DNA from: Glebionis coronaria
Taxonomy: Eukaryota > Streptophyta > Magnoliopsida > Asterales > Asteraceae
Direction of reading: 5' to 3'
Assembly: GCA_025667525.1 (NCBI GenBank)
Contig: CM046882.1
Coordinates: 211,590,592-211,654,591 of the forward strand
Length of the DNA stretch: 64,000 nt
Within the stretch, counting starts at the first letter, position 1. Each line of letters begins with the position of its first letter. Positions 31,736 to 43,600 of this stretch are shown here, piece after piece. Under the pieces are notes generated by a model. The model was given only the letters and a program-made list of their open reading frames with translations, had not been told where the DNA came from and did no database searches. The translations under genes were made by a program, and so were the position numbers.

Positions 31736-33229
31736 GTGAATTTAAACGTTTGCCTTATTGAAGCACTTGCTCAAATGCATAAATTTGTGAAAATGTTCAA
31801 AGATTTGCTTAATAAGAAAGAAAAAATGGTTGAGCTCGTTAATACTCGTTTAAATGAGAATTGTTCCGCGATTCTTCTCAAAGAGCTTCCCGAAAAGCTA
31901 GGAGATCCCAGACGATTCGTGTTACCTTGCTCGTTTCCTAAAATTGATGATTGTATGGTTTTAGCGGATCTCGGTGCTAGCAATAATCTTATGCCACTCT
32001 CGGCATGGAAACAATTATCATTACCCGACCTTGTACCGACTCGCATGACTCTCGAGTTAGCTAATAGAACTCTCGCGTACCCCGATGGTATTGCCGGGGA
32101 CGTTTTTGTTCGAGTTGATACATTCACTTTTCTCGTGGACTTTGTCGTCGTCGACAATGAGATGGATCCTCGTATTCTGTTAATACTTGGTAGACCATTC
32201 TTAAGATCCGGAAAATCATTAGTTGATGTGGCTGAAGAGGAGTTAATTCTTAGGGTTAGGGATGAACAACAAGTTTTTAAAATGGGAAAAATCACAACTA
32301 AATCAAATGGAAAAGAGTCGGTCAATATGATTTATGTTCTTAATTATGATAATGAAGAGATTTTTATTAATCCTTTTGGAATTAAAAAGTCTAATCAAAA
32401 TGATTTTGTGATAACTTCATCCCTTCCCTTAGAGCCTCAAATTTTTGAAACTCCTATTTACGATACTTATAGTGATGACACTTCTTTAAGTGATCACACT
32501 ATCTTCGGTTTAGACGACCCATCTTTTGACCCACCCACTTTTGACCTACCCATTTTTGATCCACCAATCTTTGATACTTATGATGATGACACTTCTTTAA
32601 GTGATCTCATTATTTTTGATGACCCACCTCATGATCTTAATGCACCTCATATCTCTATGAGTGATTCTTCCATTATGGAGACTCCTTTTGACTTTTATAC
32701 CCCAGTTTTAGAAGTCATGACTTTTGAGGAGGATCCTCCACTCTTAGAGATCATTCCTACTTTAGAGGATATTCCATTTGAGGAGGATTTAGATATCTTT
32801 CTAAATACCTGTTTTCCTCACGAGGATGAGTTTTCCTATGACTCCGATGATACTTATGTTTTCACATCAAGTTTGGAAGAGGACGACTTTCCCATTTTAG
32901 ATTATGATGATAGTTTGAGCTTAAATGTCAACACCTCTTGCTATTTTCCCGTTAAGGAACCGGTGTTTGATCCCGGAATAGAGACTCTTGTACTTTCATT
33001 GCCAAATCACCTTACCCTTCCTTATGAGAGACTTTTGACTAAGGGTACCCCACTTTTCTTTGTCTTGTGTGATTTTACCACCTCGGGGTTTATTTCCTTT
33101 TGTGATGGAAATTATGTGTTTGATCCGGGTAGATTTTTATGGGGTATTCCTTATATGACTTTGTTTCACCCTTTATCATGTTCCTCCCTTGGAAATCTTG
33201 GTTTTCCCATGATTTTCCCACTTGAATAA
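31736..33229 (+). CDS. Gypsy-C protease plus acidic domain of unknown function
   Basis: The first 190 codons are the aspartic protease region: LNENCSAILLKELPEKLGDP, VLADLGASNNLMP (active site DLGA) and LILGRPFLRSG. After MGKITTKSNGKESVNMIYVL the relation to autonomous elements ends. The next 300 codons (about 32330-33229) are rich in Asp, Glu, Phe, Pro, Ser and Thr. They contain an imperfect duplication of a segment like DTYSDDTSLSDHTIF and DTYDDDTSLSDLIIF. The last 100 codons are more hydrophobic (GTPLFFVLCDFTTSGFISFCDGN cut here into parts: GTPLFFVLCDF, then GFISFCDGN) and end in IFPLE before the stop. I do not recognise this domain. No RT motif is present. An ATG start is not needed if it is part of the gag-protease frame. 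Confidence 0.8.
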   Translation: MNLNVCLIEALAQMHKFVKMFKDLLNKKEKMVELVNTRLNENCSAILLKELPEKLGDPRRFVLPCSFPKIDDCMVLADLGASNNLMPLSAWKQLSLPDLVPTRMTLELANRTLAYPDGIAGDVFVRVDTFTFLVDFVVVDNEMDPRILLILGRPFLRSGKSLVDVAEEELILRVRDEQQVFKMGKITTKSNGKESVNMIYVLNYDNEEIFINPFGIKKSNQNDFVITSSLPLEPQIFETPIYDTYSDDTSLSDHTIFGLDDPSFDPPTFDLPIFDPPIFDTYDDDTSLSDLIIFDDPPHDLNAPHISMSDSSIMETPFDFYTPVLEVMTFEEDPPLLEIIPTLEDIPFEEDLDIFLNTCFPHEDEFSYDSDDTYVFTSSLEEDDFPILDYDDSLSLNVNTSCYFPVKEPVFDPGIETLVLSLPNHLTLPYERLLTKGTPLFFVLCDFTTSGFISFCDGNYVFDPGRFLWGIPYMTLFHPLSCSSLGNLGFPMIFPLE

Positions 33230-35189
33230 TGATATTCGGTAAATCGAGTCGAGCTAGAGACTCGTGATAAATAAATCAAGCATCGTATAACTAGGTTAGA
33301 TTTTTACCTTTTCCATCCTTTCCACCCTTTTTCGCCTTCACCCATTACCACCAATAAGTGTAGGGGGAGCCAAGTAGGTTGTTTGTGTGTTGTGATTGTG
33401 TAGGGACATGTGCTTTAATGATCCACTTTTGGTGTTTTTGACGTGACCTATGATCCCGTGTTCCCGTGTACCTGGTTCTCTCAAAACTATTGTGATTCAT
33501 AGATGTATATAAATAAAATGAATAAATGTAATCACTTTAGTTGTCTCTTCCTTAGCTCGATTTAAACAACGTACTCAATGTCCTAAGTGTAGGGGAGTTT
33601 ATTCTCCCACATGCTTAAACATTGAGGACAATGTTTATATTAAGTGTAGGAGGGACTTATATCGAATTTTAGTGGGCTTTTCCATGAATTTGACCTCATT
33701 TAACCGGAAAATTAAAAATTTTCAACATTTTTCAAAAATTTTGATCTATTTTGGCCTAGTAGTATTTCCATTTATTTTCTTTCCATTTGTCATCGCATCG
33801 TATTTATATATTCCATTTCAAGAATAAAGTCAAAAAAATAAATAAATAAATAAAATGTTTTTAACAAGTTTAGACGTCTTTGATATATTAGGCCCGTCGT
33901 GAATATTTTGACTCAACCCGAGTTTACTTATCCAAGTTTACTCTAGCTAGTATCCTTAACCATATGGACCTTAATTGGTTTATTAGGCTAAGCATCCACG
34001 AGTCTCATTCTTTGAGATTTTAAATTTTGGAGAACGAGAGATGATAGAGTTGATAATAAGTTTAAGGGTTAATTCTTGCTTATATTAGTTTTTGTGGCTC
34101 TTTCTTCCCGCTTGTATATTTAATTGCTTAATAAATGAGGATTTTTGCGGTGTAGATTCGATATCTTAGCTCTTAGCCAAATCTTTTATCTCCTTGTAAT
34201 TAAAGCATGAACACATTGAGGGTGCCAGCGTTGTGGACTTCCGACTAAGGTGGCTCAAAACCACTAAGTAGGAGGTATTCAGACCATGGGACCGTGGAAT
34301 TTGGCCTACTATATATATCATAAATAAAGAAAGAATATGATTAAAACATGACCTCAAGGAGCCTTAGGGTGCGGGGCATGTAGCACGAACCTTGTCATTA
34401 GAGCCTTAGGGTGTATGGCATGGTAAGTGTTGAATAAAAATTGATCAAAAAATCAATTCCCTTGTTTATCGTTCAAGGAGCCTTAGGGTGTGGACAATAG
34501 ATGAGAAGTTTTACATCTTAAAGTGCCTAAGGGTATATGATGTGAACTTGCTAAGCTCCACATAAAGTCTACATGACTTTGGAGGAATAATTAATAAGTA
34601 GTACTATTGGCCAAATTTCGGATCCGGGAATTTATTCCCCAAATCGTGTTAAATTATCCTTGATGTGGGCTTACTTTAGTGACAACGTTTTTGAGGACGA
34701 GGTTAGGTTCTGAGTGTCGGGTTTGCACCGTTTTGCCTTCATTTTTGGACTAATAATAATCAAATAAGTCAAATGAGCCTACGGGTGAATGACAATCCTT
34801 AAAAGCTAGAGATACAACTTAGGAATTGGAGAAAGAGTATTACACAATTGTCTTATATAAGTGGGTTTAACTTGAGAACTTATGGTAAACAATGATCTCG
34901 TTTTTAAGCTTGGTATGGGGAACGTGAAACTTGAGGGTGATTAATATTCATGACACCAAATCCCTAATTTAAGTCTTAGATTTCTTTACGAGTTTCTTCC
35001 ATCAAATAAATTTCCAAGTTAATAAATTGTTATAACTTTTGTTTCCTTTAAAGTTTTTATCTTTTCATCGTAGTAGTAATAGTATATCTTAATAAAGGCA
35101 AAGATGGGTTAATTATGAGAAAAATGTAACTTTATGCTTTAAAATTATGCATTGTATGGGGTCATTGCAATGGTCAAGTGTAGGGGATT
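33230..35189 (+). other. Gypsy-C 3' UTR and polypurine tract
   Basis: Non-coding and closely similar to 38579-40546. Polypurine-like motifs lie at 33356-33367, 33585-33596 and 33642-33654, with the final tract at 35176-35189. The hairpin AAACATTG-agga-CAATGTTT is at 33617-33636. Four imperfect copies of GAGCCTTAGGGTGT occur at about 34359, 34401, 34479 and 34522. A short AAAT microsatellite is near 33830. Confidence 0.8.
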
Positions 35190-36311
35190 TAATAAGTGTG
35201 TAAACCCTTATCCTTTTGCCACTAAAATCAATGAAAAACAAGACCTAATCATGTGTTTAATATCGTAAAAGTCAGAATTACGCGTGGTTTTGTATTTTTG
35301 TGTGAAATAGGTTCAAAAGATCAAAAGGAAAGAAAAACACGGGATTTCATGGTCAATTGTTGAAGAAAAGTCAAAGAAAGAGACAAAGACAATGTCAAAG
35401 AACCAAAAGTGTGCCAAAGATCACGAAAACCGACAAATTTGACACGAGTTTAAAGGAAAGATCAACAAAGCCAATTTCAAGTTCGATTTTAGCGGATTTA
35501 ATCTTTTTGAAGATATTTGAGCTTTGTGGGTCCCACATTGGCGTATTGGGCCCAAAAGCCCAATAAGGCAGCAAGTGATATTCATATTGGGGAAATAAGC
35601 CCATGCAAGGCCCAATTACATGATATACTAGATGGATGGAGTATACATGTTGCAACTTGGGCCAAAAGCCCCAATAAAATATAAGTGTGGAACGAAATTT
35701 AAATAAATTTCAGTCAAAGATTGGGTCAAGGGCCCAAAACGGAGGAAACAAAGTTGTGAAACGATTGGGGTCAAAAGTCTTGGTCAACTCACCTCACATG
35801 TTTATTTACCCATTTACAATCACTCTCCCACTCACACACACGTTTTAACTCTTACCCACCCATTATGTTTCGATACAAACAAAGTAAACTTACCATCTCT
35901 CTCCCAAAACACAACGCAGACACCCTTCTTTTTACCCCAATCTCAAAACCCTAGTTAAAAAAAATTACACCAAACTTTTGGGGCTTTTTATAGATTCGTG
36001 TGATTTACACGATTGGGAATTAAATCCCTATGGTTATCGGAACAACATGATGGGTGGTCCTCAAAGTGACGTGGCTCCTATCTTGTCTCTGATTGGTGTA
36101 TACACGTCTCCACCACCAAACCTCCAATAAGATGAGTTAACCTAGGATTCAAACTAGTACAAGAAACACAAACCCATCCACGGTGGCAATCCGTGTGATG
36201 GGTAATGTGTTTTCAGCCGTAGATGATGATAGAGAATGAAGAAAGAAGAAAATAGCGGCCAGGATCATCTTCCTTACTCACCAAGCTTCACCAACAAGTT
36301 TTTAGGGTTTG

Positions 36312-36321
36312 CCTATAAAAA
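36312..36321 (+). promoter_or_regulatory. TATA box of Gypsy-C/D LTR
   Basis: CCTATAAAAA lies in GGGTTTGCC-TATAAAAA-CCCTCTCAT. The second LTR copy reads CCAATAAAAA at 57811-57820, so its TATA box is damaged. Confidence 0.6.
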
Positions 36322-37393
36322 CCCTCTCATCGTAATTTTCATGTGTGCCATTTTTTTACTTTTAATTTTATGTATGCAAAAAATAGATTAGATTTAAAAT
36401 TGTAATTTTCTTTTCAGTAATTGTAATCAATATTTAGTTATGAATAAAAATTTTATTTTAGTTTACTCTCGTGTCTTTAATTATTTAAAGTTTCCTGCTA
36501 TTTTTTTTAAATCTGTTTTTGATTAAATAATATTAAGTAAAAGTGGATCGAAAAACATCCCTACTGGAAGTTTAAATAAGACTTGTTCGATTAAGTTGAT
36601 GATTGTGGTCCGAGAAGGGTATTTGGATCAAATGGTTCAAGTTTGGTCCGCGGTTCGATGGTGTTAGACGATTGTTGGTGTCGAATCGATTAGACAAGGG
36701 GGTTCAGCACCTTCCTTCTTCTCAAAGGTTTTCATCAACAGGTGTTATCTCCTTTTATTTCTAAGTTTTAGATTAATAAGTCATCTGTGTTAATTTGTTA
36801 TTTGCTTAATGTTTAGTTAGTTTGATTTGATTTGATGTTTAGATCTGCTTGTTTGTAGGTTTAGTAACTTTATTATTTGCCTATTGATTGCTCTGCTTTT
36901 TATTAGCTTATTTGATACCGTGTAGTTCTTTGCTTATTATCTGTTTATTCTTACTTTCGCTGATATAAGTTTACTACTAGGTTTATTTGCTTTACTGTTC
37001 TTATTTATTTTGGATTTAATTGCTTAATGTAAGATCTGCTTATTTGCTTATTTTTTAGTTAAGACATATTAGCTTTTTGTTGTCAGTTTAGTTTTATTTA
37101 GATTTGCTTTTTAAGTATTTGGTATATCTGCTATTTCTATTTTAGATTATTAGCTTATTTGATTTGGTTGAGTTGCGTATAGTTTAAGTTTTATTTGCTT
37201 ATTGTTAATCTAAGACTTTTTAGCTTATTATTTTTAGTTTGGATTTGCTTAAGTTTGATTTGCATATTATCTGCTTATTTGCTGATTTAGTTTAGAGTGC
37301 TTATTTGTGTTTTGTTTGCTGATTCTTTTGATCTGCTAAACTGTTAAAGCTTCAGACCCAATTGGTCTGAGTGTTTAAATTCCAAAAAACAAG

Positions 37394-37488
37394 AAAAAAA
37401 AATCATTCCAAAAAGTCTCCAACGAGATTCGAACACTAGACCTCTAGTTCATTAGTCCAACGCGTTTACCATCCGTCTAGTCCTTTAT
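37394..37488 (-). other. tRNA-like module inside Gypsy-C/D LTR (antisense)
   Basis: On the minus strand TGGTAAACGCG (37471-37461) resembles a pol III A box and GTGTTCGAATCTC (37436-37424) a B box. Between them GTTGGACTAATGAACTAG looks like an anticodon arm. Downstream on the same strand are T-runs (37414-37410 and 37402-37394). The module is degenerate. It lies about 0.55 kb before the LTR end and is antisense to the element. Confidence 0.7.
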
Positions 37489-38032
37489 TTGTGTTTAAAT
37501 ACGGATTTAGTAATTAATATAATGTGTTTAAGTTTGAGCTATCAGTTTTGATTAATTAAGTTTAAATACAAGTTTTAGTTTTATTAATTTTAATTAAAAT
37601 TTTTCTTTATATTCACTTTTATAAAGTTTAAAAAATAAAAAAATACAAAATATTTTAATTACTTTTATAAATTTAAATAGTTTTTAAAATTAGTTTTTAA
37701 GATTGGTTTTAATTAATTTAGTTCTATATAATAATAGTTTTAAATAGATTTCATTTATATTAAAAGTTTTTTAGAGTAAATTAGATTTAATTTAGACTTA
37801 AATTTAAAATAGTTTTCAAATCGTTTAATTAGTTTTAATTAGGTATTTTTAATTTAAAAATTTTCCTTTTAATTAGTTTAATTAGTTTTTAATTAAATAG
37901 TTTTTCTTAAAAGTTTTTAAAATACCAAAAAGAGTTTAATTTACCAAGAACAATTAATCCACATTTAAATTTGATATCAATTCGAGTGAGTCGAGGAGAG
38001 AACGATAAATTGATAAAAATCACTATATTAAG

Positions 38033-38578
38033 CATCGTGCCTCATGGGCTGATAAATTAGATGATGCGTTGTGGGCTTTATGTACCGCTTATAAGACACC
38101 TATAGGTTGTACTCCTTATCGCATTGTGTACGGAAAGGCATGCCACCTCCCCATTAAGTTGGAGCATAAGGCTTATTGGGCCTTGAAATGGGCTAATTTT
38201 GACATAAACAAAGCCGGTGATCTTAGGAAAATCTAACTCAATGAACTCAATGAACTTAGGAATGAGTCTTATGAAAATTATTTGATCTATAAGGAGAAGA
38301 CTAAGCTCATTCATGATTCCAAGATTAAGAACCGAGAGTTCCAAGTTGGTGATCAAGTTTTACTCTTTAACTCTCGGTTGAAAATCTTTTCGGGTAAACT
38401 TAAGAGCCGTTGGTCCGGTCCATTCACCATAGCCCAAATCTTCCTTTATGGCACCATTGAGTTATCCCAACCAAATGGGCCCAACTTTAAGGTGAATGGC
38501 CAACGGGTTAAGTTGTACTTTGGAGAGGACATCTTTCACGAGATGATTCCATCCCTCTCCACGTTTCCCTTGAATTAA
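38033..38578 (+). pseudogene. Gypsy-D integrase C-terminal remnant
   Basis: The frame begins [20 protein letters not shown], which matches Gypsy-B and Gypsy-E integrase downstream of the catalytic Glu. It continues [19 protein letters not shown] and [15 protein letters not shown] and ends FPLN with a stop at 38578. One TAA (near 38235) interrupts it where relatives have Gln. Everything from primer site to mid-integrase is deleted; the remnant starts two bases after the LTR. It shows that an autonomous element with this LTR and 3' UTR existed. Confidence 0.85.
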
Positions 38579-40546
38579 TTCGGGAAATCAAGTCGAGCTA
38601 GAGACTCGTGATAAATATATCAAGCATCGTATAACTAGGTTATATTTTTACCTTTTCCATCCTTTCCACCCTTTTTCACCTTCACCCATTTCCACCAATA
38701 AGTGTAGGGGGAGCCAAGTAGGTTGTTTGTGTTGTGATGATTGTGCAGGGACATTTGCTTTAATGATCCACTTTTGGTGTTTTTGACGCGACCCGTGATC
38801 TCGTGTTCCCGTGTACCCGGTTCTATCAAAACTATTGTGATTCATACATGTATATAAATAATATGAATAAATGTAATCACTTTAGTTGTCTCTTCCTTAG
38901 CTCGATTTAGACAACGTACTCAATGTCCTAGGTTTAGGGGAGTTTATTCTCCCACATGCTTAAACATTGAGGGCAATGTTTATATTAAGTTTAGGGGGAC
39001 TTCTATCGAATTTTAGTGTGCTTTTCCATGAATTTGACCTCATATAACTAGAAAATTAAAAAATTTCAACGTTTTTCAAAATTTTGATCTATTTTGGCCT
39101 AGTAGTATTTTCCATTTATTTTCTTTCATTTTAATTCCATTTGACATCGCATCGTATTTATATTTTCCATTTCAAGAATAAAGTCAAAAATAAATAAATA
39201 AATTAATAAAATGGTTTTAACAAGTTTAGATATCTTTGATATATTAGGCCTGTCGTGAATATTTTGACTCAACCCGAGTTTACTTATCCAAGTTTACTCT
39301 AGCTAGTATCCTTAACCATATGGGCCTTAATTGGTTTATTAGGCTAAGCATCCACGAGTCTCATTCCTTGAGATTTTAAATTGTGGAGAACAAGAGATGA
39401 TAGAGTTGATAATAAGTTTAAGGGTTAATTCTTGCTTATATGATTTTTTGTGGCTCTTTCTTCCCGCTTGTATATTTAATCGCATAATAAATGAGGATTT
39501 TTGCGGTGTAGATTCGATATCTTATCTCTTAGCCAAATATTTTATCTCCTTGTAATTAAAGCATGAACACATTGAGGGTGCCAGCGTTGTGGACTTCCGA
39601 CTAAGGTGGCTCATAACCACTAAGTAGGAGGTATTCAGACCATGGGACCGTGGAATTTGGCCTACTATATATATCATAAATAAGAAAGAATAAGATTAAA
39701 ACATGACCTCAAGGAGCCTTAGGGTGTGGGGCATGTAGCACGAACCTTGTCATTAGAGCCTTAGGGTGTATGACATGGTAAGTGTTGAATAAATATTGAT
39801 CAAAAATCAATTCCCTTGTTTATCGTTCAAGGAGCCTTAGGGTGTGGACAATAGATGAAGAGCATTTTTACATCTTAAAGAGCCTAAGGGTATATGATGT
39901 GAATTTGCTAAACTCCACATAAAGTCAACATGACTTTGGAGGAACAAATAATAAGTAGTACTATTGGCCAAATTTTGGATCCGGGAATTTATTCCCCAAA
40001 TCGTGTTAAATTATCCTTGATGTGGGCTTACTTTAGTGACAATGTTTTTGAGGACGAGGTTAGGTTCTGTGTGTCGGGTTTGCACCGTTTTTCCTTCATT
40101 TTTGGACTAATAATCATCAAATAAGTCAAATGAGCCTACGGGTGAATGACAATCCTTAAAAGCTAGAGATACAACTTAGGAATTGGAGAAAGAGTATTAC
40201 ACAATTGTCTTATATAAGTGGTTTTAACCTAAGAACTTATGGTAAACAATGATCTTGTTTTTAAGCTTGGTATGGGGAACGTGAAACTTGAGGGTGATTA
40301 ATATTCATAACACCAAACCCCTAATTTAAGTCTTAGATTTCTTTACGAGTTTCTTCCATCAAACAATTTCAAGGTTAATAAAAATTATTATAACTTTTGT
40401 TCCTTTAAAGTTTTTATCTTTTCATCGTAGTAGTAATAGTATATCTTAATAAAGGCCAAAATAGATTAATTATGAGGAAAATGCAACTTTATGCTTTAAA
40501 ATTATGCATTGCATGGGGTCATTGCAATGGTCAAGTGTAGGGGATT
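38579..40546 (+). other. Gypsy-D 3' UTR and polypurine tract
   Basis: Closely similar to 33230-35189, including the polypurine-like motifs (38700-38711 and weaker copies near 38929 and 38987), the hairpin AAACATTG-aggg-CAATGTTT (38962-38981), the GAGCCTTAGGGTGT repeats (39.71-39.85 kb) and the final tract AAGTGTAGGGGATT (40533-40546). No supported ORF. Confidence 0.8.
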
Positions 40547-40644
40547 TAATAAGTGAGTAAACACTTATCCTTTTGCCACTCAAATCAATGAAAAACAAGA
40601 CCTAATAATGTGTTTAATATCGTAAAAGTCGAAATTACGCGTGG
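40547..40644 (+). repeat. Gypsy-D 3' LTR, left piece
   Basis: The first 98 bases of an LTR starting TAATAAGTG, homologous to 35190 onward. It is cut at ...ACGCGTGG by Gypsy-E. The last five bases, CGTGG, are the left target duplication. Confidence 0.85.
40640..40644. repeat. Target site duplication of Gypsy-E, left copy
   Basis: CGTGG, repeated at 56755-56759 after the other LTR. A 5-bp duplication is normal for Ty3/gypsy. Confidence 0.9.
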
Positions 40645-43600
40645 TGATTGTAGTAAATTACAACTCTTGTTTAGGAAAACAAAGAGCGTAAAATAGGGAA
40701 AAGTATTAAGTGATGATTTAGGAAAATCAAGCACTAATGACCCTTATGATGTGAAAGTTCGTTTCCCAAGGAGGTATATGTGTGTGAATAATTCGTAATT
40801 GGTTTGAGATTAATATTGGTTAGAAGGGGATGAGAAAAGAGGATGACGAAGACGTGAAATTAATTACTACGACGACTTAACGTAAAACCATAAAATGAGC
40901 TAAAATAAAAATTAATTCCAAAAATTACCAAAATTCACCAAAAATCAAAATAAATAAACTAAGAGTTTACTAATGATCAAAACGTTTTCGAACCTTTTAA
41001 TTAATTAAATATTTAATTTTTAAGTGCTAATTAATGCCCTAAAAATCAAATTAATTATCAAAAAGCCCAAATAAAGATTTTTCAATTGGTAAACTTCTAA
41101 AATGACCTAAAAAGATTAAAAACTATTTTTAGAAATTTTTAAACTAAGAAAAACTATTTAAAATGATTTAAAAACTATTAAATCTTAAAATAATTATAAA
41201 AATTAATTATAAAGATGACACAATTAATCTAATAGTTGGAAAATTCCTATTTTAATGTATTTAAGCTAAGAAAAATATAAAAAGTGCAAAAATGTGAAAT
41301 TTGAAAAATAATAATAAAATAATATTAAATTAATATTAAAAATCCAAAAATTACAAAAAATTCTAAAAACTTGCAAACTAGTTTATTTTGACCTAATTAA
41401 ATAGAAAATGAAAGTGAAATGACCAGAATACCCCTATTGGGCCCTCAAATGGGCCAAAACCCAAAACAGTCAAGCTTATTGGGCTTTTTAGCCCAAAAAG
41501 TCAAAATAAGCCCAAAAGACTTAGAAAAGCACTATCTGACTCAAAATTCAATTCTAAACACAAAACTCTGAAGGCCCAAAAGCTGAAAGTGAGCTTATCA
41601 AAGCTTAATGATCAAACAGCTTATTCTTATTGGGCCATTAAGCCCATTAAGCAATAAGCTAATGCCATAAGCTCTAATTTGACACACAACCTTCTTTTGG
41701 GATACTAAAGAGATCTGTAAAAAGAAATTTTGAAAAAACACACTCAATAAGCCAGAAATAAGCAAAGTACAAATCCCCTAAAAGACAAAATAGTCGGGTT
41801 TGAGATTTAGGGCACCTCAGGACTTGATTCAACTTGCAAAATGTCACAAATGACCTCAATAAGCCAAATGAATCAACCAAAATCCAATAAGCAACACCAA
41901 TAAGCTGGAATAACCTAATAAGCACTTATGAAAAAGTCAATTAAGTTGGTTTTCTAGTCAAACCCTAAAGTCAACCCACCAAATGCTCCAGTATGAACAA
42001 ATGGGTCAAATAACGAGCACCTATTACAAAATACAAGTTGTTGCTAGTTAAAATAAGCTAGAATAGATTATTGATAAGCTGAACACAAAAATACACTAGC
42101 AGTGGCCAGCAGCAGGGGAAAGGAGTTCCCACTGCTTTGACTATTTGACCAAGCTTTTTAGAGAGATCCAGTTGGATTCAAATAGAAACAAGGGCACCCT
42201 TGTGATCAGTGAATCAAAAGGAGTCTATATCAACAAAGAAATCTCAAATTGGTTCACACAATAAGCCCAGAATAAGCAAAGAGTCCACATATATTGCACA
42301 AACCTTGATATTAAGCAGTTATGAGCAAATAAGCAGTTTTAGCATGAATAAGCCAGCCAAATTGAACCAAATGCATACACAAGCTATAATAAAGTCCAAT
42401 AAGCACAAATAAACTTGTTTCAAGCAATGGATCAAAGTAAATAAGCATATTCAAGCACCAACAGTTACTGATAAGCAAAAGTGATTCTCCAAAATCCTTT
42501 TGCTGATCTATTTAACCACCAAACCAATTTTAAGCCTTCAAATCTCTTTCCCTGATTAAGTTAACCAAAATTTTACACTTGTTAACCCTAGTCTACCCTT
42601 AGATCTAGGTGTCCCCAAAATTTTAGCTAAAATCCCCAAGTAAATCAGATTTTATAGCCCTTTGATTGTTTTGATTGTTCAAACCCACAAAACTTGCAGA
42701 CAAATATCACTTAGCAACCACTTAACAGATAACAACCCAAAAGAACAAAGAACAACAACAAAGGAAGGGTCAAATCCCTTTGAATCAGTTAACCCAAACA
42801 CCCCTTTGGAATCTGATTTTGCAATCTTCCAAAGGATTGTTGTGTTTTAACCTATCAAACAAGATCTAATCCACCCCTATAACTGATATTCAACCTCAGA
42901 AACACAAATCAAACCTCAAAACACAAATTCACTAATAAACATGCAAAATCACCAAAAATCATATGAAAATCAGAAAAATGAAAAGGGAGAAGGGTGCAAA
43001 CCTCCAAGACCTACATCCAGGCCCTGGATTGTTTGAGCTGAGGTACTAGCAAAACAAGTACCAACTTCCTTGTACCTGCTAAGAACAACAAACCAAAATG
43101 ATGAACAAATAACAAGCACTTTCTGATTTTTGAAACACAAGTCTTATTGCCTAAAACCTTTCCTCAAAAACCTTCAAACATGAATAAGGAACTCATATTT
43201 TAGCTTATCAGATACCAAACTTTTATAAATAACAAATGAGAATTCAAAATTTTCATAAATTCAAACTTTATTTTATAAAAAGGAATTACAAAGATTTAAA
43301 AGCTAAAATCTGGAACAAAGGGACTCTCACAGGTTGAGGTCTCCTTTTATTGGCAAATGCTAGCCTAACACTATTCATAGAACCTAGAAGTGAAATTCCC
43401 AAATTGACCTTGAGGTCTTCTAGACGAATCTTTGATATGAGATGTCCAAAATGATCATAGACGTTCATTTTAGCTTTGGAGTTAAGCTAAGAGTCTTGGC
43501 TGTTGATTTTGCCACGTCATTTACCTTGGGGAGTAAGTTGTGATGTGATAGGTGGAAGAGGTTGAGTGTGGGACCCTTTGGTGAGTAGAGGTGAGGGTTT

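Larger units (their letters stand above)
29743..35189 (+). mobile_element. Gypsy-C: RT-less gag-protease element, 5' truncated
   Basis: It consists of an LTR fragment, gag from the middle of the zinc knuckle, protease, a long acidic ORF and then directly a 3' UTR with polypurine tract. RT, RNase H and integrase are absent, with no remnant between protease and UTR. Its 3' UTR is nearly the same as that of the integrase-bearing remnant Gypsy-D. The LTR at 35190-38030 is its likely 3' LTR. The 5' LTR fragment is of a different subtype, so the left end may be a fusion. Confidence 0.75.
35190..38030 (+). repeat. Gypsy-C/D LTR, first copy (2.84 kb)
   Basis: Starts TAATAAGTGTG after a polypurine tract and ends CACTATATTA. 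Related to, but clearly diverged from, the copy at 40547-59518. It contains many GCCCAATA and TTGGGCCC repeats near 35.5-35.7 kb, a TATA box at 36.31 kb, AT-rich sequence from 37.5 kb, and a tRNA-like module at 37.41-37.49 kb on the opposite strand. It is the 3' LTR of Gypsy-C and at the same time precedes the Gypsy-D remnant. No ORF. Confidence 0.8.

Noticed and set aside
33830..33860. AAAT microsatellite as a regulatory repeat
   Set aside because: A short simple repeat in an AT-rich UTR, with a similar run near 39.19 kb; nothing beyond composition.
37394..37488. Functional tRNA gene
   Set aside because: A and B boxes are present but the acceptor and T stems do not pair well, so I call it tRNA-like only. 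The same holds at 15.3 and 58.8 kb.
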